A stretch of 64,000 nt of DNA, taken from positions 20,647 through 84,646 of the forward strand of contig JAFWNG010000008.1 of assembly GCA_017510405.1 (NCBI GenBank), read 5' to 3'. Of the stretch, positions 46,689 through 56,948 are shown piece by piece (within the stretch, counting starts at the first letter, position 1; the number at the start of each line of letters is the position of its first letter). Under the pieces are notes generated by a model. The model worked only from the letters and a program-made list of their open reading frames with translations, was not told where the DNA came from and searched no databases. Made by a program: the position numbers and the translations under genes. The stretch is from Solobacterium sp. (GTDB lineage: Bacteria > Bacillota_I > Bacilli_A > Erysipelotrichales > Erysipelotrichaceae).

Positions 46689-48077
46689 TTACCAGTTATC
46701 GTCGGATCCTTCATTCGCAGTCACTTCGCCTTCGCCGATTCCTTCGGTGCTTTCCGGCATGAAGATGACTTTGATCGTCCCGAGAATAATACGGAAGTCT
46801 GTGGCGATGGACTGCTTGGCGATGTACATCAGGTCCATCTGAAGTTTGTCATACGGACTGGTGTTGTACTTGCCGTGGATCTGCGCATATCCGGTCAGAC
46901 CGGCCTTCACCTGCAGACGCAGAGAGAATTCCGGCATGGTCTGTTCATACTGCTCAGCGATCTCCGGACGCTCCGGACGCGGACCGACGACGGACATATC
47001 GCCTTTGAGAATGTTGATCATCTGCGGCAGCTCATCGATACGGGTCGCACGGATGAACTTGCCGATCGGCGTAATGCGGTCATCGTGTTCCGAAGCAAGA
47101 CGCGCCACTCCGTCTTTTTCCGCATTGACGCGCATGGAGCGGAACTTGTAGATCTTGAAGCACTTGCCGTCCTTCGTCATACGCTGCTGGGTATACAGCG
47201 CCGGACCGCCGTCATATGACTTGATCAGAATCGCAACGATCAGAAGGATCGGGCTCAGAATGATCATCAGCGCAAGCGAGAAGATGATATCGAATAAGCG
47301 CTTTACAAACGCATAGCCGGCAGAAGCCGACGCCCGCTGGCACAGCATGACCGGCAGAGACGCCATCTGCAGCTGCTTGGAAGAGTTCACGATATAGTCG
47401 CCGATATTCGGCCGGATATATACATAGATGCCGTTCGAGATACAGTACTTCAGAACGTCATTCCGCTGGCTTGAGTGAATGCCGCACAGCATGACCGCTT
47501 CGGCTTTGTTGTCCTCAATGCACTTGATGACCGATTCGTATCCCTCGGTAGCCCGGATCTTTTCAATGACTCTGAACTTCCAGTCCGCCCACTTCGTGAT
47601 CGCGTCGCCCTTGCGGAAGGCAGCCTTGTTGTCATAGATGATGACGGTGCGTGCCGGCGGATAGATCCGGCGCATAATGAGGTTGGCAGGCTTTGCCCAT
47701 GAGGCAGCCGTCAATACCAGCAGCGCCATTAACATGAGGATCGGCGGGATCGCCGGAATATAGCGGATCAGCAGCCAGATGAGCACATACAGCGTCATAC
47801 CGCTCATGACCGTCGCAATGGCATGGTTGTACAGCAGTTCCGAAGCCGTATTCGCCTTCAGGTCAAAGCCTCCGTACAGCTGCGCAAACATTGCATATAC
47901 AAGCGTAAACACAAGTACGACCGCAATATTTCCCTTCATCCAGAACGGGATGTATACCGCCTCCGCGTAGAAATGATACCAGATGTACTGGAACCACAAT
48001 GTATCGATAACCAGAAGAACCGCATTGCACAGAAACAGTGCAAAATCTCTGGCCTGATCAGTCTTAATCATAAACAC
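46689..48077 (-). CDS. Polyprenyl-phosphate sugar-1-phosphate transferase (WbaP/WcaJ-like)
   Basis: 462 aa. Four N-terminal membrane segments, a central nucleotide-fold region, then the catalytic transferase part starting KRLFDIIFSLALMIILSP with KIYKFRSM, RIDELPQ, and VGPRPERPE. Starts polysaccharide synthesis by moving a sugar-1-phosphate onto undecaprenyl phosphate. It lies 12 kb from the exporter and may prime that glycan or another one. Confidence 0.93.
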   Translation of the reverse strand: MFMIKTDQARDFALFLCNAVLLVIDTLWFQYIWYHFYAEAVYIPFWMKGNIAVVLVFTLVYAMFAQLYGGFDLKANTASELLYNHAIATVMSGMTLYVLIWLLIRYIPAIPPILMLMALLVLTAASWAKPANLIMRRIYPPARTVIIYDNKAAFRKGDAITKWADWKFRVIEKIRATEGYESVIKCIEDNKAEAVMLCGIHSSQRNDVLKYCISNGIYVYIRPNIGDYIVNSSKQLQMASLPVMLCQRASASAGYAFVKRLFDIIFSLALMIILSPILLIVAILIKSYDGGPALYTQQRMTKDGKCFKIYKFRSMRVNAEKDGVARLASEHDDRITPIGKFIRATRIDELPQMINILKGDMSVVGPRPERPEIAEQYEQTMPEFSLRLQVKAGLTGYAQIHGKYNTSPYDKLQMDLMYIAKQSIATDFRIILGTIKVIFMPESTEGIGEGEVTANEGSDDNW

Positions 48078-48109
48078 TCCTTGTTTATATCTTATTCATT
48101 CTATCACAG

Positions 48110-48140
48110 AAAAAGCCTGTATGACCTGCATACAGACTTT
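48110..48140 (-). terminator. Terminator after the alkaline-phosphatase-superfamily gene
   Basis: GTCTGTATG / CATACAGGC arms with a five-base loop and five T on the minus strand. Confidence 0.82.
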
Positions 48141-48146
48141 CAGACA

Positions 48147-50267
48147 TTAATCGTTTTCGCCTTCGTATTCGTCGACTTCAACAACTTCCACCCTGTCAAG
48201 GTCTCTCGCTGATCCGTAGAACTTATATAAAGCGTAATCTTTCGCCATGACCCACGGGTTGTCTCCGTACATCTTGGAACCAAGGACACGTGTCGCGGTA
48301 TGGTACCGCTCCGGATTGTCTTCCATTGTTACTTCATCTGCAGCCTTGCCGTACTCTTCTGTCATCTCTTCCGGGTTCAGCAGCGACTTGGCAATCGTAG
48401 CACGAACGTTCTGGAAGATGATCGGCGCGTCGTTTGTCACGATGAAATCATGTGTTTCACCCGGCTTCTTGATCAGAACCGTCGGATTCTGGTACAGCTG
48501 GATGCCGCCGTGGTCTGCCAGGACGATGAATGTGCTGTTGTCATAGACACCCAGTTCCTTCATCTGCGTCATAACATCGTGGATAATATTCAGACAGCCT
48601 CTGATCTGTTCTCTTTGTGCATTCGGTTCCAGAGAATCCGGAACACGTTCGCCTTCCGCATTCATACGGTACGGTCCGTGCGCGCCGAACATATGGTAGT
48701 ACACGAACAGGTCTTCATTCATGTTTGCCGTCACGCCGGAGTTGTCCAGATCGATCCGCATCTGCGGGTCATCTTCCGTAAACATCGGGTTGTCGTTATT
48801 GACTGCCGCAGCCAGCTTGTTGAAGCCGGAGCTGTCCATCCAGAAGTTCTTCTTCAGCTGCATCGGCATGGCGAAGAACGCAGTCAGCTGATACAGCTGT
48901 TCGGCGAATTTCAGGTCATCACCGATGACGAAATTCGTCTGGGACTCGACGTTCTCGATGTTTTCCAGATCGGCAAATCCGATATATTCATACGGGACAT
49001 AGAGCTTGACTTTATCACCCGACGCCACGAGGTCGCGGAACAGATGCGACTCCTGGTACGCTTCCTGATAATAGTCTGTACGCGGTTTATCCGACATGTA
49101 ATTGCGGCCGGTAAACAGCAGCGGCACGCCCAGCAGAGTCGGTGCTCCGCCGCCCACGCAGTCGCTGTAATAGGTAAAGTCTTTGAAATAGTCAACATAA
49201 TCCGGGTCCGACATGACATAGCTTTCAAACCATGCCGCGTCCAGCGTATCGACCAGGAATACGACGGTATTGTTGTGTTTGGACAGATCCCATTCTCCGA
49301 CCTTTGTAACAAATACATCGGAGGACAGCGTCTTCTTTGTGCTCATATCCATGTAGAACAGCGAAGTGATCTGCACAGCCGCAAGGAACAGGCTGATGCC
49401 GGTGCGCGCCACCCGTCCCGCTTTTGTCTTCCACAGGATCAGGACCAGCGGAATGATGAACAGCAGCGACCATACGATCGTTCCCGTCGTCTGGTAGGAA
49501 GCGTATTTCGCCCATTCAATGGCTGTACCGTTCAGGTATGTGAACTTCGGGTTCAGGAAGTTGCCCTGGATGTAGAAGCCGAGGCCGATGCTGAATACCA
49601 GTGAAGACAGGATCAGATACAGTCTGCCCGGGAATATGGACAGAAGCAGTTCCAGCGCCACAAAGCCGACGCACGCTGCCGACAGGATGATCGGAAGAAC
49701 ATCCTTGGCATAGTCAAAGATGAATTCGTTGACGTTTCCAAGATACAGGGACGACGGCATGAATACGCCGAATGTCACCGCAAGCATCAGAACGATCGGT
49801 ACGACATCGCCGATCCTCTCCGCCCATGTAAGCTTATGCGGCGGACGGGCATCCTTGAGGCGTATCTCAACATCTGCCTTTTCACCGTTGTTGAAGCGGA
49901 TCGGTCCCTCATACGGGATATCTTCCGGCGTCATCGAGATACCGGGGTTTTCCGGATCAAGGAACTCCAGCGCATCGCTTTCAAACTGATGATATTTGCT
50001 TTCCCTGACGGTCTTTCCGCCCATAAGACGGCGGCGCATCTTGCGCCAGAAGATGCCGAGGAACGTTCCCGAAGCGATCACCAGACCGGCGACTGCCTGG
50101 ATGGCATACGTCATGACCGAGGGATCGATATATGCATGCGCAGGTGTAATAAAAAGAAGAGCAAAACCCACGACATACAGAATATATTCCATTCCGTGCA
50201 GCGCTTTTAATACCCGCACTTCTTTTCCATATCCCTGTTTCTTCGTGAAATCTTTTCTCTTCCTCAT
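48147..50267 (-). CDS. Membrane-anchored alkaline phosphatase/sulfatase superfamily protein
   Basis: 706 aa from MRKRKDFTKK, with GAGGT upstream; an in-frame ATG 16 codons earlier is less likely. About seven hydrophobic segments in the first 320 residues, interrupted by a cytoplasmic region (about 80-150), then an extracellular catalytic domain: FLVDTLDAAW metal site, GGGAPTLLGVP with the candidate Thr nucleophile, and FIVLADHGG. This is the layout of LtaS- and phosphoethanolamine-type transferases. May add glycerol-phosphate or another phospho-group to a surface glycan. Confidence 0.82.
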   Translation of the reverse strand: MRKRKDFTKKQGYGKEVRVLKALHGMEYILYVVGFALLFITPAHAYIDPSVMTYAIQAVAGLVIASGTFLGIFWRKMRRRLMGGKTVRESKYHQFESDALEFLDPENPGISMTPEDIPYEGPIRFNNGEKADVEIRLKDARPPHKLTWAERIGDVVPIVLMLAVTFGVFMPSSLYLGNVNEFIFDYAKDVLPIILSAACVGFVALELLLSIFPGRLYLILSSLVFSIGLGFYIQGNFLNPKFTYLNGTAIEWAKYASYQTTGTIVWSLLFIIPLVLILWKTKAGRVARTGISLFLAAVQITSLFYMDMSTKKTLSSDVFVTKVGEWDLSKHNNTVVFLVDTLDAAWFESYVMSDPDYVDYFKDFTYYSDCVGGGAPTLLGVPLLFTGRNYMSDKPRTDYYQEAYQESHLFRDLVASGDKVKLYVPYEYIGFADLENIENVESQTNFVIGDDLKFAEQLYQLTAFFAMPMQLKKNFWMDSSGFNKLAAAVNNDNPMFTEDDPQMRIDLDNSGVTANMNEDLFVYYHMFGAHGPYRMNAEGERVPDSLEPNAQREQIRGCLNIIHDVMTQMKELGVYDNSTFIVLADHGGIQLYQNPTVLIKKPGETHDFIVTNDAPIIFQNVRATIAKSLLNPEEMTEEYGKAADEVTMEDNPERYHTATRVLGSKMYGDNPWVMAKDYALYKFYGSARDLDRVEVVEVDEYEGEND

Positions 50268-50357
50268 AGAATACTTACCTCGGTTCGTTCTGCGAACTTT
50301 AATATAGTATCCCAAAGACTCCCATAAAACAAGATTTCAAATCTGAATTCTTCGGCG

Positions 50358-51338
50358 TCAGTGACTCAGGAAGATATCCCTCTGTCCCCTGAGCACATCA
50401 TGCGGTGTATGACCGTTGCACAGCAGCATTCTCGTCACATCCCACACGTCCCCGAGCAGGGGCTTCATTTTTACTTTCGCCGTCTCCGGGATCGGTATCG
50501 CCTGCATCTCCATCACCTTCATCACTTCCGAATAGGTGTTTCCGCTCGACAGAAGCTTCCAGATCAGCTCCAGTACCGCTTCGGCATAATCCTCGCGCAC
50601 GAGCGTCTCCCGGACCAGGAATTTCTTCAGGGTCCAGTATTCCTTCACTTTGGACGGATAGCCCCGCTGCAGAATATCCTTCATCTCGCTGTACGACGGA
50701 ATGCCCGCCGGCACCTGTTCATGATGGATGCGCAGCTTCTTTTCGTGACCAGTCTCCGCCAGTCCGTTTACGATGAACTCCGCTCCCTTCTGCTCCATGG
50801 GGCATTCGGGCGAGCCCTTGACATGCCGCATCAGAGTGAATACCAGCTCCTCATTCGGTTCGTTCCGGTCGGGATGACGGCGGTACATCGTACCGAGATC
50901 CGATATGGAGATAATGCCGTGGATCTGCGCCGAGATCTTCAGACAGTCGAGAAGCCACGATACTTTCTGACGCAGTTCATGGAACTCCGGCGTATCGATT
51001 GCAGCATAAGCTGCAGGCAGTTCATCCGCCAGTTCCAGCGTCACAGATCCCCTGCGTACAAACGCCGCGTCGATATTGCGCAGACGGTCCGCCGAGGCAT
51101 AGTTTGCCTTTGCGGGCAGTACTTTGCCGCCGCTGCGGATGACATAGTTCAGGAAGCTGATATCTTCATCATGCAGGGTAAGCATGCGTTCGCTCAGCAC
51201 ATCCGGCGACAGCAGGAGTCCCGCAGTTTCCTGCGCGATCTCATTCAGTTCTCCTTCGCCGGAAAGACCGCCGTTCTTTGCTGTCATGCGGATCCATTCC
51301 CCGCCCCGTGTTTCGATCAATGCATCTTTCAGCCGCAT
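50358..51338 (-). CDS. Hypothetical protein between the envelope and housekeeping genes
   Basis: 326 aa, soluble, no signal or membrane segments. Helix-rich; contains DALIETRGGEWIRMTAKNGG, TLMRHVKGSPECP and a C-terminal LLCNGHTPHDVLRGQRDIF. I do not recognise the family. It overlaps prmC by 10 bases, so it is transcribed with prfA-prmC and could be a conserved lineage-specific partner. Confidence 0.75.
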   Translation of the reverse strand: MRLKDALIETRGGEWIRMTAKNGGLSGEGELNEIAQETAGLLLSPDVLSERMLTLHDEDISFLNYVIRSGGKVLPAKANYASADRLRNIDAAFVRRGSVTLELADELPAAYAAIDTPEFHELRQKVSWLLDCLKISAQIHGIISISDLGTMYRRHPDRNEPNEELVFTLMRHVKGSPECPMEQKGAEFIVNGLAETGHEKKLRIHHEQVPAGIPSYSEMKDILQRGYPSKVKEYWTLKKFLVRETLVREDYAEAVLELIWKLLSSGNTYSEVMKVMEMQAIPIPETAKVKMKPLLGDVWDVTRMLLCNGHTPHDVLRGQRDIFLSH

Positions 51339-52201
51339 ACTTCCTCATTTCCGCATCCGAAGTATACGAACAGCATACGGTCTTTGCCGTTCATATCTTT
51401 CAGGATCTCATAGTTCGCTTCCGGCAGGCTGCTCTCCACCAGAGCGCTCATCGCCTCCCGCTGATCCCAGCCCATCTCAAAAGCCATGAATGCTTTCTCT
51501 TTTAATACCTGACGGCAGTCCCGGAAGATCTGCCGGTAGAATTTCAGTCCGTCTTCCCCGCCAAACAGCGCAACATGGGGTTCAAAGTCCACAACGGACC
51601 GCTCCATCTGCTCTTCCCTGGGAATATACGGAGGATTACTGATGAGGACATCCAGTTTCTTTCCGGCTTCGATCAGCGGCTTCACCATGTCGCCGCACAG
51701 GAATTCCACATCCGCTCCGTTGACCGCCGCGTTTCTCTTCGCGACTGCCAGCGCTTCCTCGCTGATGTCCGTCGCCGTCATGGTGACTTTCGGTTCTTCC
51801 AGTTTGACCGTGATGGCAATGGCACCGCTGCCGGTGCCTACGTCCGCGGTCACGATCTCATCTCTGTCCGGGAAGATCTCATCCATCCGGGCCAGGATCT
51901 GCGCGCACAGTTCCTCCGTTTCCACCCGCGGGATCAGAACATCCGGATTCACTTCCATCTTATATCCGTAGAACCACGAATAGCCGAGTACATGCGACAT
52001 CGGTTCCTGGTTCAGGATGCGTTTCATGCCTTTTTCAAACTCATCCGCCAGTTCTGCCGGCATGTCTTCCTCAAAATGAACATACAGGTCGTAACGCTCT
52101 CTCTGGCTCAATTCCACCAGGTATGCCATGACCGTTTCCGCCGGCACATCATTCTCTTCACAGAGTCTTTCGTACCTGCGCACTGTCTCGGAGAAGATCA
52201 T
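51329..52201 (-). CDS. prmC: Release factor glutamine methyltransferase
   Basis: 290 aa. Class I methyltransferase: ADVGTGSGAIAI (SAM loop) and the catalytic ISNPPYIP motif that positions the Gln side chain. Methylates the GGQ glutamine of RF1/RF2. Its ATG overlaps the prfA stop (ATGA), the standard prfA-prmC arrangement. Confidence 0.95.
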   Translation of the reverse strand: MIFSETVRRYERLCEENDVPAETVMAYLVELSQRERYDLYVHFEEDMPAELADEFEKGMKRILNQEPMSHVLGYSWFYGYKMEVNPDVLIPRVETEELCAQILARMDEIFPDRDEIVTADVGTGSGAIAITVKLEEPKVTMTATDISEEALAVAKRNAAVNGADVEFLCGDMVKPLIEAGKKLDVLISNPPYIPREEQMERSVVDFEPHVALFGGEDGLKFYRQIFRDCRQVLKEKAFMAFEMGWDQREAMSALVESSLPEANYEILKDMNGKDRMLFVYFGCGNEEVCG

Positions 52202-53274
52202 ACTTTGCTTTCCTCCAGCTTTCTGCGCTCTTCTTCCGCCAGCAGACCGTCGATAATGCCGTCCAGTCTGCCTTCCATGATGCGGTCAAGCTGGGTAATG
52301 GTCAGGCCGATCCGGTGATCGGTGACACGGTTCTGCGGATAGTTATACGTACGTATTTTTTCGGAACGGTCACCGGTGCCGATCTTAGCCCGGCGGATCT
52401 TTCCTTCTTCCTCTTCTCTTCTGCGGCGGTATTCCTCATAGACGCGGGCACGGATGAGACGCATGGCGGTCTCCCGGTTCTCGATCTGGCTCCGCCCTTC
52501 CTGACAGTTGACGGTGATCCCGGTAGGCAGATGCACGATGCGCACGGCACTGTCGGTCTTGTTGATATGCTGGCCGCCGGCGCCGGAAGCACGGTGAGTC
52601 TCAATGGTAAGGTCTTTTTCGTCGATCTCAACGTCTGCTTCCTCCGCTTCCGGCTGACAGAGTACGGTCGCGGTCGACGTATGGATGCGTCCCTGCGCTT
52701 CGGTCTTGGGAACACGCTGGACCCGGTGCACGCCGGACTCATATTTCAGCTGTCCGTATACATCGTTCCCCTTCACCGAGAAAATGATCTGGGAAAAACC
52801 GCCCGCTTCACTGACGGAAGCTTCCATGACCTGGATCTTCCAGCCTCTGCTTTCCGCGAACTTTGTATACATGCGGTACAGATCGCCGGCAAAGATATTC
52901 CCTTCATCGCCGCCTGCACCGCCGCGGATCTCCATGATCACGTCATGATCGTCGTCCGGATCCTTCGGTATCAGCAGTTTCTGGATGTGCAGAAGCAGTT
53001 CTTCCCGCTCCGGAACACACTCTTCCAGTTCCATTTCCGCCATTTCTTTCATTTCCGGATCTTCTTCCTGCTGCAGTTCCTCGGCCTGGGCGATCCTCTC
53101 GTCCAGTTCCTTCAGTTTCCGGTACGCTTCCACCGGTGCAGAAAGACGCGCCTGTTCTTTGGACAGACGTGTCAATTGCTTCGGATCGGAAACGATGTCT
53201 TCCTGCATCAGTTTTCTGTTGATCTCTTCGTATTCACTTTCGATTTCGGCAAGCTTGGTTCTTACCGCATCCAT
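52198..53274 (-). CDS. prfA: Peptide chain release factor 1
   Basis: 358 aa, normal length. Catalytic GAGGQHINKTDSAV with GGQ, recognition-domain GRIHTSTATV region (codon-reading PxT-type loop precedes it), C-terminal RKLEESKV. Recognises UAA/UAG and releases the nascent chain. Confidence 0.96.
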   Translation of the reverse strand: MDAVRTKLAEIESEYEEINRKLMQEDIVSDPKQLTRLSKEQARLSAPVEAYRKLKELDERIAQAEELQQEEDPEMKEMAEMELEECVPEREELLLHIQKLLIPKDPDDDHDVIMEIRGGAGGDEGNIFAGDLYRMYTKFAESRGWKIQVMEASVSEAGGFSQIIFSVKGNDVYGQLKYESGVHRVQRVPKTEAQGRIHTSTATVLCQPEAEEADVEIDEKDLTIETHRASGAGGQHINKTDSAVRIVHLPTGITVNCQEGRSQIENRETAMRLIRARVYEEYRRRREEEEGKIRRAKIGTGDRSEKIRTYNYPQNRVTDHRIGLTITQLDRIMEGRLDGIIDGLLAEEERRKLEESKV

Positions 53275-53287
53275 ACGCAGTTCCTCC

Positions 53288-54436
53288 TTAGTCTTTCAGG
53301 TCTTTGAACTCCTGTTTGTTCGCCAGGATGTGATGAAGCCGGCGGATCGCCTTGGCTTCGATCTGGCGTATCCTCTCACGCGTTACATGACATTCCTCGC
53401 CGACGACCTGCAGTGTCTTCGGTTCGCCGCCGTCCAGTCCGTAACGCATGCGAATGATCTTTTCCTCCCGTTCCGGCAGTTCCTTCAGGACCCGGTCGAT
53501 CTGTTCTTTCAGCACGTTGTCTTTGGCATACCGTGCCGGATCGATCGCACTGTCATCCGGAATAAAATCACTCACTGTAGAGGCATTATCATCGTCGCTT
53601 GTTGTATTGTCAAGAGATACCGTCGCCACATTGACGCGGTCGATCTCTTCGATTCTCTCTTTTGCCAGCCCGGTCGCTTCGGCGAGCTCCTCATAGGTCG
53701 GTTCCCGGTTCAGTTCCTGGGTCAGATGTTTCCGGGCGCGGTTGATCTTCGTGATCTCTTCGTTGAGATGCACAGGCAGACGGATATCGCGGGAATGTTC
53801 CGCAATTGCCCGGTTGACCGCCTGGCGGATCCACCATGTCGCGTACGTGCTGAAACGGTTGCCCTTCGTGTAGTCAAACTTTTCCACGGCACGGATCAGA
53901 CCGATGTTTCCTTCCTGGATCAGATCCAGCAGATTCAGTCCCCGGTTCGTATAGTTCTTTGCCACGGACACGACAAGGCGCAGATTACTGATGATCATCT
54001 TCTGTTTGGCTTCCGGATCTCCCTCAGCGACCTTCTTCGCCGTCTCCAGTTCTTCTTCTTTTGTGAGAAGCGGATAACTGCCGATCTCTTTCAGATACTG
54101 CTTGACGGCATCCGAAGCACCGGCGCTCTTTCCGCCGCCGGCAGACGGCAGGATATCTCCGTCATTCCGGGATTCCTCTTCCCCGCCGTCCTCATAGTAT
54201 TCGTTTTCCGGATTCTCTTCTTCGTCCGCGAAGAACTCATCGTCTGTTTCTTCTTCCGTGATCAGAAGAGAGTCTTCCAGAACGTCAAAAAGAATTTCGG
54301 TTTCTTCCTCACTCAGTCCCTGCTTCTCTGCTTCCCTGCGCAGCTCTTCGGATGTGATCTCTTCTCCGTTTTCGGCTTTTTTGCTGAATAAATCAAGAAT
54401 ACTCTTAAGATGTTCACTGTAGCTGTTCTCAGACAT
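53288..54436 (-). CDS. rpoD: Primary RNA polymerase sigma factor
   Basis: 382 aa. N-terminal region 1.1-like acidic stretch (to about 105), region 2 with [20 protein letters not shown], region 3, and region 4 with RMRYGLDGG...[14 protein letters not shown]. Housekeeping SigA type. Strong AGAGGAGG ribosome site about seven bases before the ATG; TATAAT-like -10 about 25 bases further upstream. Confidence 0.96.
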   Translation of the reverse strand: MSENSYSEHLKSILDLFSKKAENGEEITSEELRREAEKQGLSEEETEILFDVLEDSLLITEEETDDEFFADEEENPENEYYEDGGEEESRNDGDILPSAGGGKSAGASDAVKQYLKEIGSYPLLTKEEELETAKKVAEGDPEAKQKMIISNLRLVVSVAKNYTNRGLNLLDLIQEGNIGLIRAVEKFDYTKGNRFSTYATWWIRQAVNRAIAEHSRDIRLPVHLNEEITKINRARKHLTQELNREPTYEELAEATGLAKERIEEIDRVNVATVSLDNTTSDDDNASTVSDFIPDDSAIDPARYAKDNVLKEQIDRVLKELPEREEKIIRMRYGLDGGEPKTLQVVGEECHVTRERIRQIEAKAIRRLHHILANKQEFKDLKD

Positions 54437-54504
54437 ACTGTGCCTCCTCTGATCTATGGATTATATGTATCGAATTCTGTTCTCCTATACTTTACCATAA
54501 ACAA

Positions 54505-54531
54505 AGAAAAAAGGTCACGTATGACCTTTTT
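54505..54531. terminator. Terminator after rpmE
   Basis: AAAAGGTCA-TACG-TGACCTTTT hairpin flanked by A- and T-runs; overlaps the end of rpmE. Confidence 0.85.
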
Positions 54532-54733
54532 ACTTAAGTCCGTATTTTCTGTTGAACTTCTCTACACGGCCCTGTGCCTGTGCGAATCTCTGACGACCCG
54601 TATAGAACGGATGGCAGTTCGAGCAGGTGTCTACCTTGATCTCTTTCACTGTGGAGCCTGTTTCGAATTCAGAACCGCAGCTTGTGCAGACGACTTTTGC
54701 CTTGTAGTACTTCGGATGGATGTTGTTCTTCAT
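54530..54733 (-). CDS. rpmE: Ribosomal protein L31, zinc-binding form
   Basis: 67 aa from [10 protein letters not shown]; a GGGAG sequence precedes it. CTSCG and [10 protein letters not shown] supply the four Cys of the zinc site, so this is the C+ form; a zinc-free paralogue may exist elsewhere under the zinc regulator. Confidence 0.95.
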   Translation of the reverse strand: MKNNIHPKYYKAKVVCTSCGSEFETGSTVKEIKVDTCSNCHPFYTGRQRFAQAQGRVEKFNRKYGLK

Positions 54734-54833
54734 TTCTTTTCTCCCTTCTGCCTTAGACCTCTGTACGTGTCTAAAGAAAGTGCTCATTTATACTAACACA
54801 GGCGCACTTTGAAATGCAAGGAAATTCCTGCGT

Positions 54834-55739
54834 TTATGCATTGTCCTTCGGCTTTTTCCGTCCGGGCAGCCGGACTTTGATGCCGAGTTTCCGGAAGATC
54901 AGCACGCATGCCAGGATCAGCAGGATGTACGGGCTGAGATACAGGATGCCGACGGCTGTGCCTTCGATCACATTCAGGAAGCTCTTCCAGCCGTCCGTGA
55001 AGCCCTGTACCAGTCTGCCGCCGAAGTCTTCATGGACTTCCGTGTACTCTTTTACTTCATCGATCGTCAATGTCACGGTGGAATATTCCACATCGGTGTC
55101 CATGTTTTCTTTCCGCGTCATCAGAAGATTCAGATCGGTCTGTACTTCCGTCAGTCTCTTTTCCACCAGGATCATATCTTCGATGGTCTCTGCCTTATCC
55201 ATCATTTCCAGCAGGCGCGTTTCCTGCTTCTGCAGCGCTTCGATCTGGATGGTGGTGTCATTGTACTGACGCGTGATATTATCCGCGGACGTATTGCGGG
55301 AGACCACTCTTCCCACACTGTCCATGGATTCCAGGAATGTCTGGAAGTCTTTTGCCGGTATGCGCACGGTGACGTCCAGGTGCATCGTACCTTTCTGTTT
55401 CTCATACTTCCAGCTGTAGCCGGTCTCATACTGGTACTCGTATACGAAGAATCCCTGGTACTGCTTTACCGCTTCCCGCAGCTTCGCAACGGTCTCGTCG
55501 TATTTCCGCGTCTCGACTCTGAGGTCTGCCCGGTAGACCAGTTTTTCCTGCTGGTCCGCCGTCATTTCCGGGTCGATCAGCGCATCCGGGGCAGCGGCCG
55601 GACTGGTCTCATACTTTTCGTCATACGCACCGCCGCCGACAGCCGCCTCTTCATTGGTATACTGCGGCTTTCCCGCTGCACTGCCGCATCCTGCCAGCAG
55701 TACTGCCAGTACCGCTGCCGTCATCCATTTCCGTTTCAT
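54834..55739 (-). CDS. DUF4349 lipoprotein
   Basis: 301 aa. Lipobox LLAGC (Cys near 18), DUF4349 region about 62-270 with a long coiled coil (QIEALQKQETRLLEMMDKAE), C-terminal membrane segment near 270-290 and a basic tail RLPGRKKPK. DUF4349 proteins are often encoded with ECF sigma/anti-sigma pairs. Start overlaps the anti-sigma stop (ATGA). Confidence 0.9.
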   Translation of the reverse strand: MKRKWMTAAVLAVLLAGCGSAAGKPQYTNEEAAVGGGAYDEKYETSPAAAPDALIDPEMTADQQEKLVYRADLRVETRKYDETVAKLREAVKQYQGFFVYEYQYETGYSWKYEKQKGTMHLDVTVRIPAKDFQTFLESMDSVGRVVSRNTSADNITRQYNDTTIQIEALQKQETRLLEMMDKAETIEDMILVEKRLTEVQTDLNLLMTRKENMDTDVEYSTVTLTIDEVKEYTEVHEDFGGRLVQGFTDGWKSFLNVIEGTAVGILYLSPYILLILACVLIFRKLGIKVRLPGRKKPKDNA

Positions 55740-56221
55740 TTTTCCTCCCTGACTGCTTCAAAATACAGTGTATACTCTTCCGGCCATACGATCCTGCCAA
55801 GATCAGCCGCGTTCATCTCCGCCTGTAGCCCCGCTTCTGTTATTTCCGCGGAAATACCGGCTTCTTTCAGTATTCCATACAGTGTTTCATATGCCTGTCC
55901 CGCATTTTCTGTCACAGTGATCCGGATCATGACCGTCTTTCCGTCTTCCAGCATCCCGGTCAGTTCATCCGTAAAGATACAGTTTGTGCTCGCCGCAGCC
56001 GTCTCATAGGCAGAGTCCTCATATTTCGCATCCTGTGCCCCGGAAGCGGGTGCCCCCATCCCGTGCAGGTGCGGGATCAGAACCAGGCAGAACACCAGCA
56101 CCAGCAGGCCGGCTGCCTGTGCCCAGTGCAGCGCAAAGCTTCTCTGCGGACGCTCGCTGTGTTCCAGCATTTTCTCATCGATGCCGCTCAGGGCATCAAA
56201 TACCGCTACGTGCAGTTTCAT
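55736..56221 (-). CDS. Probable anti-sigma factor (single-pass membrane protein)
   Basis: 161 aa. Short N-terminal cytoplasmic part (about 1-30, DALSGIDEKMLEHSE), membrane segment about 35-52, extracytoplasmic domain. No zinc HxxxCxxC motif in the cytoplasmic part. Its position directly after the ECF sigma gene with ATGA overlap is the evidence for the role. Confidence 0.75.
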   Translation of the reverse strand: MKLHVAVFDALSGIDEKMLEHSERPQRSFALHWAQAAGLLVLVFCLVLIPHLHGMGAPASGAQDAKYEDSAYETAAASTNCIFTDELTGMLEDGKTVMIRITVTENAGQAYETLYGILKEAGISAEITEAGLQAEMNAADLGRIVWPEEYTLYFEAVREEK

Positions 56222-56775
56222 ACATATCCTTCCTTACGCAGTGTTTCTTTCAGTTTTTCCCGTGTCCGCGACAGACGCAGGCTGACCGCGTTTTCCCGCA
56301 TCCCGTATCGTTCCGCGATCTCTTTCACCGGCTCTGCGTAGAAATACCGGCGGATAAACAGATCCCGGTCCTGTGCTTTCTGCATCTTCAGGAACCGGTT
56401 CAGCACCCGGATCAGCTCGTTCCGGTCATATTCCTTCTCCGGATCGTTCCCGTCACTCAGGACCGCTTCCAGTTCTTCCAGGGCAATGTCCGCTTCATTT
56501 CCGCCCCGCTTCTGCCGCGTGCGCGTACGAAGCCGGTTCACTGCAAAATACCGCGTGATCTTCGCCAGGTAGTATTTCAGCAGGGACGGACGCTGCGGTG
56601 GGATGGTATTCCATGCCTGAAGCCACGTATCACTGACGCATTCCTCACTGTCCCGGTTTTCATACAGGATCCGGTACGCCACGGTAAAACAGTACTGTCC
56701 GTACTTCTGTTCCGTTTCGCGGATCGCCTGTTCATCTCTCTTAAAATACAGATCAACGATCTCTTTATCTTCCAT
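56218..56775 (-). CDS. ECF-family RNA polymerase sigma factor
   Basis: 185 aa from MEDKEIVDLY (GAAGG upstream); an upstream GTG would add six residues. Region 2 with ILYENRDSEECVSDTWLQAW (DxEDxVQE-like), region 4 with KEIAERYGMRENAVSLRLSR. Controls an envelope-type response together with the anti-sigma and DUF4349 proteins; target promoters not identifiable here. Confidence 0.9.
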   Translation of the reverse strand: MEDKEIVDLYFKRDEQAIRETEQKYGQYCFTVAYRILYENRDSEECVSDTWLQAWNTIPPQRPSLLKYYLAKITRYFAVNRLRTRTRQKRGGNEADIALEELEAVLSDGNDPEKEYDRNELIRVLNRFLKMQKAQDRDLFIRRYFYAEPVKEIAERYGMRENAVSLRLSRTREKLKETLRKEGYV

Positions 56776-56833
56776 TTCAGGTACCTTCAACACTACAAGT
56801 GTACAATTCCTTCCGCATCTTTCACAAAAAAAG

Positions 56834-56863
56834 AAAAAATATATGACATTGCATCATATATTT
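56834..56863 (-). terminator. Terminator of tRNA array 2
   Basis: AAATATATGA pairs with TCATATATTT around a seven-base loop, followed by a T-rich stretch on the minus strand, just past tRNA-Gln. Confidence 0.8.
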
Positions 56864-56869
56864 CTTCCG

Positions 56870-56943
56870 CAGCCCCGCTTTGAATCGAACAAAGATCTGC
56901 AGGTTCAGAGCCTGCCATACTGAAGCCGTTGTACGACAGGGCC
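56870..56943 (-). tRNA. tRNA-Gln(CTG)
   Basis: Anticodon stem GCAGG/CCTGC with loop CTCTGAA, T-arm CTTTG-TTCGATT-CAAAG, acceptor GGCCCTG/CGGGGCT (G-T first pair). D-stem GTAC/GTAT. No encoded CCA. Confidence 0.82.
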
Positions 56944-56948
56944 GTGAG